64,000 nt of DNA from Nageia nagi (taxonomy: Eukaryota; Pinophyta), in assembly GCA_050084985.1 (NCBI GenBank), contig JBITNC010000001.1, positions 21,390,001 through 21,454,000 of the forward strand, read 5' to 3'. Shown here in pieces: positions 1 through 11,379 of the stretch; within the stretch, counting starts at the first letter, position 1; every line of letters begins with the position of its first letter. The notes beneath the pieces are model-generated. The model had not been told where the DNA came from. It ran no database searches and saw only the letters and a list, made by a program, of their open reading frames with translations. Made by a program: the position numbers and the translations under genes.

Positions 1-14
1 TCCTAAAGATAATA

Positions 15-3000
15 ATGTTGCTCTTAGAGCAACCAAAACTCCTTTCAAGTATAATTTCAACCATCAAAAGAAATCTTACCCTTCTTCCTTTAAAAAGGTT
101 GGGAAAAGAGTCAATGGCTACAACAATAATAGAAATAACAACCATAGCAATAGGAATAAAGGCAATAATAATCACTTCAAGCAAAGAGATTAAAAAAACA
201 AAGCAAACACTCCTTATATTAAGAAAAATTTTGATAGCAATTGTAACTATTATGGCATTCAAGGTCACAAAGAAGTTGATTGTTACAAAAAGAATAGAAA
301 GGAAAAATACAAAGGTAATGGAAATGTAAAGAACTATAAAGAAAAGAAAAATACTCATACTAGTTTTGCTATGATGCTTTGCTCCATGTCTCATTCTTTT
401 TAATATAAGTGGATTGTTAACTCTAGTTGCACTAATCACCTATGCTTTGAAAAAGAAAGGTTTAAGAACTTTCATAAGTATAATAAGAATGTGGTTGTGA
501 GAGGTGATAACTCTACCCTTGAAGTCCAAAGAATTAGGAGTGTGCTAATTCATAGAATGGTTCTTGAAAATGTTCTCTATATTCCTAAGTTAAAAATGAA
601 CCTTCTCTCTATGATTCAAGTTGCTAAAAAATGGTACTCTTTTGAGTTTGACCCTCAATTTTGGTGCATTAAGAAAGGAATTTCCACTTGGGTTAAATGA
701 TCAGTAAAAGATAATCTCTACATTGTGGATCAAGTTTCATCAAAGATGTGTCTTACTTCTAATGTGTGTTCTAAAGGTAATCTTTGGCATCATTATTTAG
801 AAAACTTTAACCATAAGAGTATTCAAGTCATGAAAGACCAAGAACTTATGGAAGGTTTTCCTTTAATTTCTCCTTTGATTGGTCTATGCAAGAAGTGTAT
901 TCTTTGGTAAGATGCATAGATAAAAGTTTGAAAAAGATAAGGTAATAATAGCATCTCAACTTATTCAACTTGTGCATTCAAATTTGATGGGTCCATCTTA
1001 GACTAAGTCATTTAGAGGAGCATATTACATTTTGATCCTCATTGATGACTTTAGGAGGATGACCTTTGGGTATCTACTTGAGCACAAAGATCAAACTCTT
1101 AAGAGTTTTAAGGTTTTTAAGGCCTTTGTTGAGAATCAAACTAACCTTAAAATCAAAATGTTGAGATCAGATAATGGAGGAGAATATAACAATAATAAGT
1201 TTAATGACTATTATGCTAAGTATGGAATTAAGAAGTAGTTTACAATTCCATACACTCCTTCGTATAATAGTGTTGCCAAATAGAAAAATAGAACAATCAT
1301 GGAGATGGCTAGATGCATGTTGGGTAATCTTCTTAAGTTATTATGGGGTGAAGCTATGAGCATTACTATTTAAACCTTGAATAGGTGTCCCATAAAATAT
1401 ATTCAAAGTAAAACTCCTTTTGAGGCATGGTCAATAAGAAAACCTAACATTTTTTACCTTATGGTGTTTGGTTGTGAAACTTTTTCCAACATTATTTCTA
1501 AGAAAAGAAAAAAGTTAGACAAAAGAATTGAAAAATTCATCTTTATAGGTTATGACAGTCAGCATAGAGGCTATAGACTCTACTCTTCAACCTAAAAAGT
1601 AATATTCATTTTAAAATATGTAAAGTTCAATGAACTTTCTAAAGAATCTACTTCTAACAAGGATGTTGATGATCTAGAGGACTCTTTAGTTGCTCCTAGC
1701 TGGTTGGATATTTATATAGACAAGTCACCTCAAGAAAAAAATTCTCCAACATAAAGGATAACAAGGAGCATGACTTTGAACAAATCCTTAATTTCCAAGA
1801 TTGACAACAAAAATGAGCCCTCAACTTTCAAAGAAGCTTCTAAACATGACTATTGGATGGAAAGCATAAAAGTGGTGTATGAGACACTTATGAAAAATAA
1901 AACTTAGGACATAGTTCCTTATCCTAATGATAAGAATGTGATTGGAAATAAATGGATCTACAAGGTCAAGTTCAATTCAATTGGAGATATTGAGAAATAG
2001 AAGGCAAGGTTAGTAGCTAAAGGTTTTGCTCAAACATATGGTGTGGATTATGAGGAAACCTTTGCTTCCATGGAAAAGATGCCTACTATGAGAGTTATCT
2101 TTGCTCTTTCTACAACTCAAGGATGAAAAGTTTTTCAACTTGATGTCAAGATTGCTTTTCTAAATGGCAACTTAGATGTAGAAATATTCATGAATCAACT
2201 AAAAGGGTTTATTATGGAAGGTAAAGAATCCTTTGTGTACAAGCTAAAGAAGTCTTTATATGGACTTAAGTAAGCACCTTGAGCCTGGTATAGAAAGATT
2301 TTAGGGTATTTTGTAGACATTGGATTCTCCAAGTGTTTTTATAACTTTGATCTATATGTGCTTAATCAAGGAAAAGATGTGGTATTGATTCTCCTTTATG
2401 TGGATGATTTTTTGATTACTAGGAATAATGATGAAATCATTCAAGAGTGCATATCCAAACTTAAGGCAATGTTCGAAATGACTAATCTTGATCTCTTGCA
2501 CTAATATCTTCGAATGCAAGTGTATCAATACAAGGATTGTAATTATATTTATTAATCTAAGTATATATTAGACATCTTACAAAATTTTGGAATAGAGGAG
2601 TGTAGATATGCTGCAATCCTAGTCTCTCCTAGAATCATTATTCCTCTAAACTCTAACTCTTAGTTAGTTGATGCTACAGCTTATAGGTAATTAATTGGTA
2701 TTTTTTTGTATTTGACTATATCTAGGTTAGACATTACCTTTTCAATGAATCTAATGGCATGATTCATGTAAAAACCATATGTTGAGCACCTCAATGTTGT
2801 TAAGCAAATCTTAAGGTATGTTGTAAGGACTAAGGATCTTACTTTCAAGTATTCCAAATTGCCCTTATTTGTTCTCTTTGGATTCTCAGATTCTAACTAT
2901 GGGGAAGATAGAGATGATAGGAATTCAACCTCTATGTATGTTTTTAACATTGGTTCAGGTGCTATCTCTTGGGCTTCCAAGAAGTAACCTACTATTTCTC

Positions 3001-3033
3001 TTTTCACTACAAAAGTTGAATATCATGCAATGT
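15..3033 (+). pseudogene. Copia gag-pol pseudogene (zinc knuckle to RNase H)
   Basis: This is a decayed polyprotein of a Ty1/copia element. A degenerate zinc knuckle lies at about 240-286 (NCNYYGIQGHKEVDC; the second Cys has become Tyr). The protease active site follows at about 411-440, reading WIVNSSCTNHLC where the family has a D-S-G-type site, so the catalytic Asp is lost. GAG-pre-integrase is at about 776-905. The integrase core at about 950-1600 keeps LIDDF and LRSDNGGEY, but the catalytic Glu region (NSVAK) has Lys for Glu and a stop. RT follows at about 1850-2560 with YVDD at 2397-2408. RNase H begins at about 2690 and is cut at 3033. A frameshift falls between about 905 and 1032. Many in-frame stops fit CAG/CAA/CGA-to-stop changes. 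The family is certain; individual boundaries are approximate. Confidence 0.88.
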
Positions 3034-3862
3034 TGTAGACACTCAAAATAAACCCTATCTTTAATTTAATAAATAAATAAATAAAATAAGTATTTTTTCT
3101 AATATATATCACATTAAAATAATTGATTGATTAAGATTGTGTAATATATGCATTGTGAACAATCTTAACCAAAGTAAATCAAGAACAGACTATGGGGATA
3201 GTCTGATCTCCAGAGAAGGCCGATTCCTTATTTATTGGGTGTAGAAAAAGTAACAAGAAAGGAAATAAAAAGGAGTAGCATGCGAGGAATTTAAGCAAAA
3301 GGCTTAGGGTAACAAGAGAGAAAGCAAAAGTGGATCACTAGTTCAGCGTAGGCTTTCATAGTGTGTGAAACCTTGGCCTGAATCTAGTGTAGCAGCTACA
3401 GTACAAGCTCTCACTCTCTAATAGTTTTCCAGCTTTACTCTACCATGTAGCAGACATAGTTATACTAGCAACTTGTAATTATCATTCAGGAAACAAGCCA
3501 AGCTACCATGATGTAACCAAATTAAGAATGATAATTACGAGTGCTAGACAAGAAAGGTCAAGATGGTTTCATATTACTGATAAAAACTACAGGTATTCAA
3601 GAACAAATGTAAAGAGCAATACTAGGTTTCTAACCCTTCTTTCACTTTATTTTCATATACTTATACTGCAGTAACGATAGTTACAAGAATTGTAGAATAG
3701 AAATATTTACAAAAATAGCTTCAAGATTCTAGCCTTCTTTTAACTGATACTACCTACATACGCCACTTGGCAGAATATTACAAAAAATGGGGTAGATTAT
3801 AGATGATATAGCTTCTTGATAACTGTGATCTGATCTCTCCCTGGCCTTGTCTCTACATTTTA

Positions 3863-4520
3863 GAATGCTCTACCCACTAGCTCCAGCTATTTGATCACTC
3901 CTTGCTGACCTCATCACTTTTGAGACCTAGTTTCATTCAAAAATGTGAACATTATTTTCCCTATGATGTCATCTTCTTACTTTCAGAATGCTCTACTCAT
4001 CGGCTCTAGCTATTTGATCACTCCTTGCTGACCTCATCACTTCCAGGACCTAGTTTCATTCAAAAATATGAACATTGTTTTCCTTATGATGTCATCTTCT
4101 TACTTCTAGAATGCTCTACTCACTAGCTCTGGCTATTTGATCACTCCTTGCTGACCTCATCACTTCTGGGACCCAATTTCATTCAAAAATGTGAACATCA
4201 TTCTCCCCGTGATGTCATCTTCTTACTTTCAGAATGCTCTACTCACTGGCACTGGCTATTTGATCACTCCTCACTGACCTCATCATCTCTAGAACCTGGT
4301 CTTTACCAAAATGTGACTCTTATCCTCTGTGATGTCATCATTTTATTTCAAAATGCTTTACTTCTAGAACACTTAATTTACGGGCTCTAGCTTCTTTGAT
4401 TATCTCTTGCTGACCTCACCTCTTTCGGAACCTAGGCTTTTCCACAACTGAGCTTTATCCTTTCTTCTATGATGTCATCATTTCATTCTGGAACACTTTA
4501 TCTACTAACTCTGGCCTATT
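3863..4520. repeat. 123-bp tandem repeat array inside solo LTR E
   Basis: The phrase GAATGCTCTAC recurs at 3863, 3986, 4109 and 4232, exactly 123 bp apart each time. Each is followed by a similar run (ctatttgatcactcc, tgctgacctcatca, tttcattcaaaaat, gatgtcatcttc). A fifth, more diverged unit starts near 4354 and a partial sixth near 4488. The array is an internal expansion of the LTR and holds no ORF I trust. Confidence 0.9.
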
Positions 4521-4790
4521 TTGTTTACTCCAAAAAAACTCCCAAGGATCTTAAAATGAACTCATGATTGCAAGTAAAGTACACCGGGGCTTCAATAAAG
4601 AATTTATTATGTATGAATATACAATAATTATAACTCCTTATAAAAGCATTAAATAAGATTTAAAATTATATTATCAGATCAATCTTTTCAAACATATATA
4701 AAACAAGTGGTCTTACGACCCTTGTCATTAAAAAATGACCATAGAGCGACCATTCTAATGTTAATATATAATCGCTAAAAAATTGGCAAC

Positions 4791-4840
4791 GATCCGAGAT
4801 GATCGTTGACGATCTCTTAGGATCATTGATGATCCATGAA
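4791..4840. repeat. GATC array with 10-bp period in solo LTR E (first block)
   Basis: GATC occurs at 4791, 4801, 4811, 4821 and 4831, exactly every 10 bp, with variable 6-bp spacers. A looser group of GATC-containing units lies at 5317-5362. The function is unknown. The array sits upstream of the LTR 3' part, in about the position where the LTRs of A and B carry their own minisatellite. Confidence 0.85.
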
Positions 4841-5435
4841 CAGTTAAACAACAAACAAATCTAAGCCTGGAATAGCCTAGTACGTATAATTTGTAATCAT
4901 GGATACAAATGGAAGATAACAACACCTCAAAATTTAGTTTGAGAGGTTACCTGGAATCTTGTGACGCTAAAACAAATGAATAACAAACCTTGAAGCTTAT
5001 AAATTGAAGCTTTGTACATAAACAAAGGGACCCAATCTTACTGTAGCGAAGCTCTACCAAAATCAAATCAAGAGATTATTAGCAAAAGGTTGTAAGCTTG
5101 ATTAATAGCAAATCTCATATCAATTATATTTCCATATTATGTTATTCATTTACTAATTAATATGTATGAATAGGTATGCTTTTGATGCTTCGTTCATTTT
5201 CTGTGTGTAGGGTCAATACAGAAAATGAATGACAGAAGTAAGCATGAATGAGAACAATAAGGAATAGACAAAAACACTTCAAAATTCTATGAAGATTACT
5301 CCAGTGCATATAGATTCGATCATCGATGATTCAAAGATCGATCAATGATGATCCACCAGATCGATAACAAAGGCCAAAGGTTTTACGAGCATAATGATGG
5401 TGTAGAGAATGCAGAGTCATGCTTCAATCATTAAG

Positions 5436-5525
5436 GATCCGCATTGATCGTTACCGATCCGACTGACCATTGCTGATCCATTATCGACTATTACCGATCC
5501 ACAACGATCACTGTCGATGTTGATT
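5436..5525. repeat. GATC array with ~10-bp period in solo LTR E (second block)
   Basis: GATC or one-base variants (gacc, gact, gatg) begin at 5436, 5446, 5456, 5465, 5475, 5486, 5496, 5506 and 5516. That is nine units spaced 9-11 bp apart. The spacing is close to one DNA helical turn, so the tetranucleotide would fall on one face of the helix. Whether this matters biologically is inference. Confidence 0.85.
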
Positions 5526-5688
5526 AAAATAGATCAATAAAAACTCACTTTTTGTATTCAAATACTTTAGAATATAATATCATTTTTATTATTGATGTGT
5601 ATTGTCGAATATGTTCATGATTAATTATGTTGAATGATTTATCTGTCTAAATTGCATTTTAGGTTCATAATTTGATATACACAAATGT

Positions 5689-6011
5689 CTATTGCAACCT
5701 AAGAAGCCATTTGGCTAAGGTATCTTTTGAAATAATTTAGGTATGAGCAAGGTGGCTCATCTTTGATCTCTTTAAATAATCAATCAACTATTTATTTGGC
5801 TAAGAATCTAGTGTTCCATAAAAGAATAAAACATGTGAAAATCTATGCCCATTTTGTTAGGAAGAAGGTTCTTGATGGCATCATACACCTAAAGTATTAT
5901 CCATCCACCTTGAACTTTATTTATTTGTTCACCAAGCCCCTCCCAAAAGCTCATTTTTGTAAGCTAAGAGATGCTATCAGGTTGGTGAAGTTAACCCTCA
6001 AGGGGGAGTGA
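5689..6011 (+). pseudogene. C-terminal half of copia RNase H (element F, after solo LTR)
   Basis: This continues the RNase H reading that stops at 3033. Recognisable copia motifs are NNQSTIYLAKN, a decayed H-x-K-H-V-K-I-x-A-H-F-V-R core, VLDGIIHLKYYPS and LFTKPLPKAHF near the end. The reading is open from 5763 to a TGA at 6009-6011. Two stops lie upstream of 5763, one in a CGA/CAA-type context. The last codons overlap a purine-rich AAGGGGGAG, as is common at copia pol ends. It would have degraded the RNA strand during reverse transcription and is inactive here. Confidence 0.88.
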
Positions 6012-6162
6012 AGTTTGAATTCTTATGTTGAATTCATGTTTATGATGATAACTTCACCTCTAGGAGGATTTTATGCTATATAGTGTTGATTTTGTTGTAC
6101 ACCTTCATGGTAAGTTCACTCTACATGAGAAACTTATTGTACAAATTGGCGAATCTTGCACT

Positions 6163-6385
6163 ATTTAGTTATCCATATGTGAGGAACTCTTATGTGTCTT
6201 TTAGCATTATTTAGTTATCCATATGTGAGGAACTTGTATGTGCATACTCTATTTTTTGGTCAATCTAGTATTGTTTAATTATCCATATATGAAGAAATCT
6301 TATATGTTCTTTGGCATTGTTCAATTATCCATATGTGAAGAACTTGTATGTGAATGATCTATTTTGTAATGATAATCAACACATG
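6163..6385. repeat. ~110-bp dimeric tandem repeat in copia 3' untranslated region
   Basis: TTATCCATAT recurs at 6169, 6215, 6279 and 6325, with spacings of 46, 64 and 46. This gives two copies of a roughly 110-bp unit, each built of two similar halves. The repeat lies between the RNase H stop and the polypurine tract of element F and contains no gene. Confidence 0.8.
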
Positions 6386-6810
6386 TTTTATATATAGTAG
6401 GTGACTAAGTTTTTGGCATGGCATCCTTGTGATGACTTATAATGTACCATTGATCAATTTATGATGGCATTTGTGTGATTCATCTATCCTTGTTGATATG
6501 AATATGATGCATCTAACTAATCTTGTTATTTAAGCTGCTAATGACTTTTAGGTTCCTCTAAGATTGCAAGTTACTTACCTTAAGTATGCAGGCTCTTGGA
6601 GACTTTTCATAACTTCTAGTTGGATGATTACTTCATGTACATTGAAATTAATTATTTTTAATGATTGTATTTGGAAAAGTAGTGAGTCTCAAACTAGATC
6701 TTTCTTACTTCACAAATATGTAAAAATTTCTCATCTCCATTGTATCTATTTGGAAGAGAACTCTCTTACTTTCTCTTCTTCTTCTCTCTTATTCTATCCC
6801 AATATTTTAT

Positions 6811-6820
6811 TAAGAGGGAG
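6811..6820 (+). other. Polypurine tract of copia element F
   Basis: The purine-rich run taagagggag lies immediately before the LTR start TGTTGGAATG. This is the normal plus-strand priming site for reverse transcription. A second purine tract, AAGGGGGAG at the end of the RNase H reading (about 5999-6008), is a less likely alternative because no LTR-like TGTTG start follows it. Confidence 0.7.
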
Positions 6821-6882
6821 TGTTGGAATGTACAATGCATTATTGTAAAGGTTTGCATTAAATATTGTATGTAAATTCACTA

Positions 6883-6917
6883 ATACTTAAGGGTATCATT
6901 TGATACCTTAAGTATTT
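6883..6917. repeat. Near-perfect 35-bp inverted repeat in copia LTR
   Basis: The left arm (6883-6899) and right arm (6902-6917) are reverse complements except for one missing base, with a 2-bp TT centre. As DNA it could form a cruciform; as RNA it would form a stable hairpin upstream of the TATA box. It could be a regulatory palindrome or a remnant of a small inserted inverted repeat. Confidence 0.8.
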
Positions 6918-7042
6918 AAGTGAATATAATAATGTAACTTATCCTACACTCCATGTATTGAGCATGCCCCTTGGGTAAAAAGAGGTGCATGTCATGCTTT
7001 TGTACATTGGATAAAAAGATAATACAAAGAGGGATTTTATCT

Positions 7043-7050
7043 TATAAATA
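7043..7050 (+). promoter_or_regulatory. TATA box of copia LTR
   Basis: TATAAATA lies 222 bp inside the copia 3' LTR, a normal position for the core promoter at the U3/R boundary. In a 3' LTR it could start transcription into the flanking DNA, but no downstream gene is visible. Confidence 0.5.
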
Positions 7051-7326
7051 TAAGTTTCCCTCTTTGTGATCACATACCAATTTGTGAAGTAAAGTTATGC
7101 TATATGATAGAAGTGTAGGAGTTGATATTAGGAGGATTGTAAAAGAGTTGTATTTGTGATTGAAGTAAAGATCTAGTTAGTGGATGTACTCCTAGTTGGA
7201 GGAACCATTTTACATCTTGAGCTACTTTGTGAGATTGTATTATTTGTAAGTTTATTATATATGAATGATATATCTCATGTGATGTTAGTAGTTTAGGATT
7301 TTTCTTGTCATAGTTCAATTCTCACA

Positions 7327-8038
7327 AAATCTTATAATAGAAGTATTGCTATATAAAGACATCATGGGAAACCAAAAGGAGAAAAGAGGGATGATCTTTA
7401 GAGGAGAGGAGATTCTATCAATTGAAAATTAGATAGAAGATCATCATCAAGGCTATATGAAATTACAAAAGCTATGATAAGGCCAAAGACAAATGAAGGA
7501 AGAATAAAGAGTAGGACCTAAGGGAGACCCTTGCGAATATCATATTTGTAACAAGCAAACATCATTTTCTATCTTTATTGCTTATTCATTATATGATTAT
7601 TCATTAATTAAAGTGTATTTACATTTATTATCACATTTTAAATTTTGCTTATTCCATGCCATTAGTGGTGTTCCACATTTAGGCTACTAACAACATGCTA
7701 ATGTATGAATGCATGTTTGTTCTTGATGTATGATGTCATTAATTAATTGAATATGAGATTGGGATAAAATGAACATGTATTCTCATTGTAATCATCAATG
7801 TCATATTTCAGATATATTTCAATAAAAATAAAGTAGACCAATAGTGCATTAATTGACCTCCATTAACAATTAATAGCATTATTTTGGATCTACAATATAA
7901 TTATACAAATCTCATTAGCTTTTTCAATATTTTGGCATACCTTTATAACAAGGATATCCTAAAGTATAGAAAATAAAATATCAAACCTATAATTGGTGGC
8001 TTACCCACCAATAGTATGATAATATATAATCAATTTAT
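7327..8038. other. AT-rich stretch without a recognisable gene
   Basis: This follows the copia LTR. Only short ORFs broken by stops are present on both strands. I see no repeat, RNA gene or domain I can support. Confidence 0.6.
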
Positions 8039-8337
8039 TGACTAACTTGGTTTCCCAAGACATCTTGTTACCATGTATTTTGATAATAATGGCCCTTCCT
8101 TACAAAGGTGCCTAATGATAAGAGTGATCGACTTGGTTTCCCAAACCACCATGTTTCCATGGATTTTTGATAAGAGTGACCCTCCATTATAGATATGTCA
8201 TGTGATAAAGAAGTTTTATCCCTTATAGAGGAACAAATGATAATAATGTGACCAACTTGGATCTCCAAGCTACCATGTTTACATGGATTTTGATAAGGTT
8301 GTCCTTCCCTTACAGAGATAGCAATGATAAGATCCAT
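8039..8337. repeat. Three-copy imperfect tandem repeat
   Basis: Units begin at 8039 (tgactaacttgg), 8125 (tgatcgacttgg) and 8249 (tgaccaacttgg). Each continues with 'tttcccaa', 'ccatgt', 'ttttgataa' and 'ccttac'-like blocks. Unit length is 86-124 bp because of indels. A minus-strand ORF across the array (8068-8337) is a by-product of the repeat and is not annotated as a gene. Confidence 0.7.
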
Positions 8338-11300
8338 AATAATATGATATGATAAGCATAATAAGTAAAGTATTCAATGATAATTATGATAAGAAATAGC
8401 AACCAAATATATAATAAGTATCATTTAAAAAATATAACAAGTAATGTATGATAAGCATTATATTAAATGATAAGTATTTTTGAAACCATGATAAGCATGA
8501 TATGAACATGTATTTGATAAAGAATGATACATAAAGCATTTTACATGAGAAAAAAAGATAATTTTGATTTGAAAATCATGATAAGGAACTTTTATGATAA
8601 TAAATCCAAGTAAATGAATCACCTTTTTCACATACTTACTGCATAGAAAATCATATTTTATAAAAATGACTGATTTTAATTTTGGTAATGCAATGACATC
8701 AATTCAACATAGCAACATTGCTAGGATCATTTTCAGTTTTATTGAAAAGTTATTAATAATAAATAGAAGATTCATGTATAACATAAAAAATTATCAAACA
8801 TAGAATAATTTGAAATGTATCAATTATCACAATGAAAGCTATACATCTTATATATTAAAGATCATGATAATATCTTAAAGCATAAGCCAAAGTTAACATA
8901 TCAAATATGTTGCACTTAATTAGGAAAAATTACCTCAAAGAAATAACATGCACCACCTTTTTAATAATTCTTGAAAAAAATCATTTAATAACCATGATAA
9001 TATATGTTATGATAAACATGATATTAAAAAGCACTCAATGATAAGCATGATACAAAAAAATATATATTGATAAGCATCACATGAATGATGTATGATATGA
9101 AAAATAATTTATGATACATAACATGCATAGAAAAGTAAATAATGAATTACCCTTTTGATTCTATTACCATTATGAAAAATCATAGTTTATGAAAATGAAC
9201 AAATTTTACCCTTGTAATACAACATTGCTTGGAGAATAACAATGTTGTTGGGATCAAATCTTAGTTTTCTTATAAATTTAGTTAAAAGAAATGGAAAATA
9301 AATGAAAGAGACCAATGATGAGATTGATAGGAAAAAAATTATATGAAAAATATCATATGATAAACATTATATGATAAGAAAGATATGATAAGGCATAACA
9401 TCATTTTATTATCAAATCATGAAGCATTAAAAATCATCTAATAATACTAAGGATAAAAAATTATGAAGAGAAAATGATAATTATTTAACCTTGTTTTCTT
9501 AATTTTTTAAAGTCCCCAAGCATAAAAGACTTTCAAAAATATCATAGCAACTAACCTCTTTTTGGAGTAAATTCACTAATACAGGACTAAGGCTAAAAAC
9601 ATGAATGTTAGACTTCTTTATATAATGAGCAATGTGGCTTGGTAATTTTATTAAAAACTACCCAAAAACTAAACTTCCTACCATTTTTAATATTAACAAT
9701 ATGAAATTTGAGCTAATCTTCTGAAATGTCTACCTAACTCCAAGCATTTGTGCTTGGAGTTTTCCTAAAAGACTTGCCCCTTACCTTAGGAAAAGTATTA
9801 TATACTAAAATCTCACTACAAATATAATATATTAGCTAAATTATACACTAAATTAATATTATATAACTCTATAATTCCTAATACTAAATCTAATCAACTG
9901 AAATTACTTCTCAACATGGCCCCATTCCCAACTAAAAACTACGAAAATTGACCAACTAATTGCCCCCAACTTACTTATGAAGGAAAAATGAAAATATATC
10001 ATATTAATTCATCTAAAAATTAATAAAAATAATGTAATACAAAATTTATCATATATTTAAGCTCATAAAATTCACAACATCCTCAATTTATCAAATATGA
10101 AAACTCATGTCATGGCTAATTCATTACAATTTGCGAATTGACAATTTTCTTCATTGACAATAAAATTTGAAATTCTGTCCATTTATATGATTTATTCCAA
10201 ATGATTTAAATTAAATTAAAATTATTATGGATATAACTGAAACATTAATTCATACCTTATTCTCAATTTACTTGAAGGTTTGGGAGCAACATCTTCACTT
10301 TTGCAATATTTACAACTTTTTGACAACTTTTCAACAAGTTTTACCTCTTCCTAAAAATATTTCCAAATTATTTGAAATCATTAAATTAAATAAAAAACAT
10401 ATTTTCACATACTTGAAACATTATCATATTTAATTTTTAAAACTTGGTTCATTTTTTCTACATTTTTATCCTCTTGGTTCATGATAAGCAATCCTTGTAA
10501 ACCTAAAATTGTCAAAAAAGATGACCAACTTCCAACAAGCATAACTTTTGTTGTACAAATCCAATTAATCTCATTCTTTTTGAACCATCAGATTAGAATC
10601 ATAAATTTCAATAAAAATAATATGAACTAGTATTACTATTAGTAAAAGTGACTAATATAGGGGATGACATATACCTATTTTATGCTTACCAAATCTGAAT
10701 TTTAAAATGACCATATCTTTTGATCCTAGAGGAATTTTTAGGTGATGTTTTTTTTGCATATTTTTTCAATATTTATCCATTAAAATAATTAATTTTTTAT
10801 ATAAATTACTCAAAATTCAATAGTGATACTCATAACATAATAGTAGCACTACATTCCCTACCCACATGGACCAATAATTTTTTCATGCAAGCTTATTTTT
10901 TGTTCTTTCTACAAAAAAAATGTCTTATATTTATGATAAAAACCTCATTTATACACTATTTTACACTTTTAATAACTTTTTGTAAAAAATTAGAAATAAT
11001 ATTTTAAATTTTATATAAAAATAAGCAATTTATAATAACTCTCAAAATGCACAAGTGAGCAACTTCAAACAATGACTATGAAACATCTAAAAAAACTAAA
11101 CTATATGTCTTGACTTCTTTAGAGTCCCTCAAGAACAAAGGAATACCTATGATATTAAATTATTTAGAGTTACAAAGATTTAAGGACTATAACACAACAT
11201 AATAATGCATGACAACATGAAATGCAACTAGCATGATTATGCTCCTTATAGTGCAACTCAAATGCCATAATTCAGTCCTACCCTACATGAAATGCAAGAG

Positions 11301-11379
11301 AACACATAATCAACAATCCATTTTGCTATTGAATTTTTGAAATCAATTTCTTAGCTACATTTTTATTCTTTTAATTGAT
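8338..11379. other. AT-rich noncoding DNA with scattered ATAAGCATGATA-type repeats
   Basis: Between about 8338 and 9470 the phrases 'gataagcat' and 'catgataa' recur many times in loose array, for example near 8350, 8449, 8486, 9015 and 9070. From about 9480 to 11379 there is only AT-rich sequence with short random ORFs. No coding similarity, LTR pair or RNA gene was recognised. Confidence 0.5.

Larger units (their letters stand above)
3034..5683. repeat. Solo LTR E (2,650 bp) inserted in copia RNase H
   Basis: The sequence begins TGTAGACACTC and ends TATACACA, the TG...CA ends of an LTR. AATGT directly precedes it (3029-3033) and directly follows it (5684-5688), a perfect 5-bp target duplication. 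Removing it brings the copia RNase H codons together in one frame. I see no second copy of its start inside and no gag or pol, so it is best read as a solo LTR left by LTR-LTR recombination. The TGTAGACAC start is shared with the LTRs of A and B, which points to a related Ty3/gypsy family with a much longer LTR. A short non-autonomous element is the alternative. Confidence 0.82.
1..7326 (+). mobile_element. Ty1/copia LTR retrotransposon F, left end outside window, split by solo LTR E
   Basis: The order gag zinc knuckle, protease, GAG-pre-integrase, integrase, RT and RNase H is the Ty1/copia order, with integrase before RT. The 5' LTR and most of gag lie left of the window. The RNase H reading stops at 3033 and resumes at 5689, after a 2,650-bp solo LTR. 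It ends at 6011 and is followed by an 800-bp 3' untranslated stretch, a purine-rich tract (6811-6820) and a 3' LTR starting TGTTGGAATG. All coding parts carry stops and at least one frameshift, so the element is dead. Confidence 0.85.
6821..7326 (+). repeat. 3' LTR of copia element F
   Basis: The LTR starts TGTTGGAATG directly after a polypurine tract, a common start for plant copia LTRs. It carries a TATAAATA box at 7043-7050 and a strong inverted repeat at 6883-6917. The right end is set at CTCACA (7321-7326) because it is a plausible CA end, but no partner LTR is in the window to confirm it. Confidence 0.65.

Noticed and set aside
8068-8337. Minus-strand ORF of 89 codons
   Set aside because: It spans the three-copy tandem repeat and its translation repeats accordingly; no domain.
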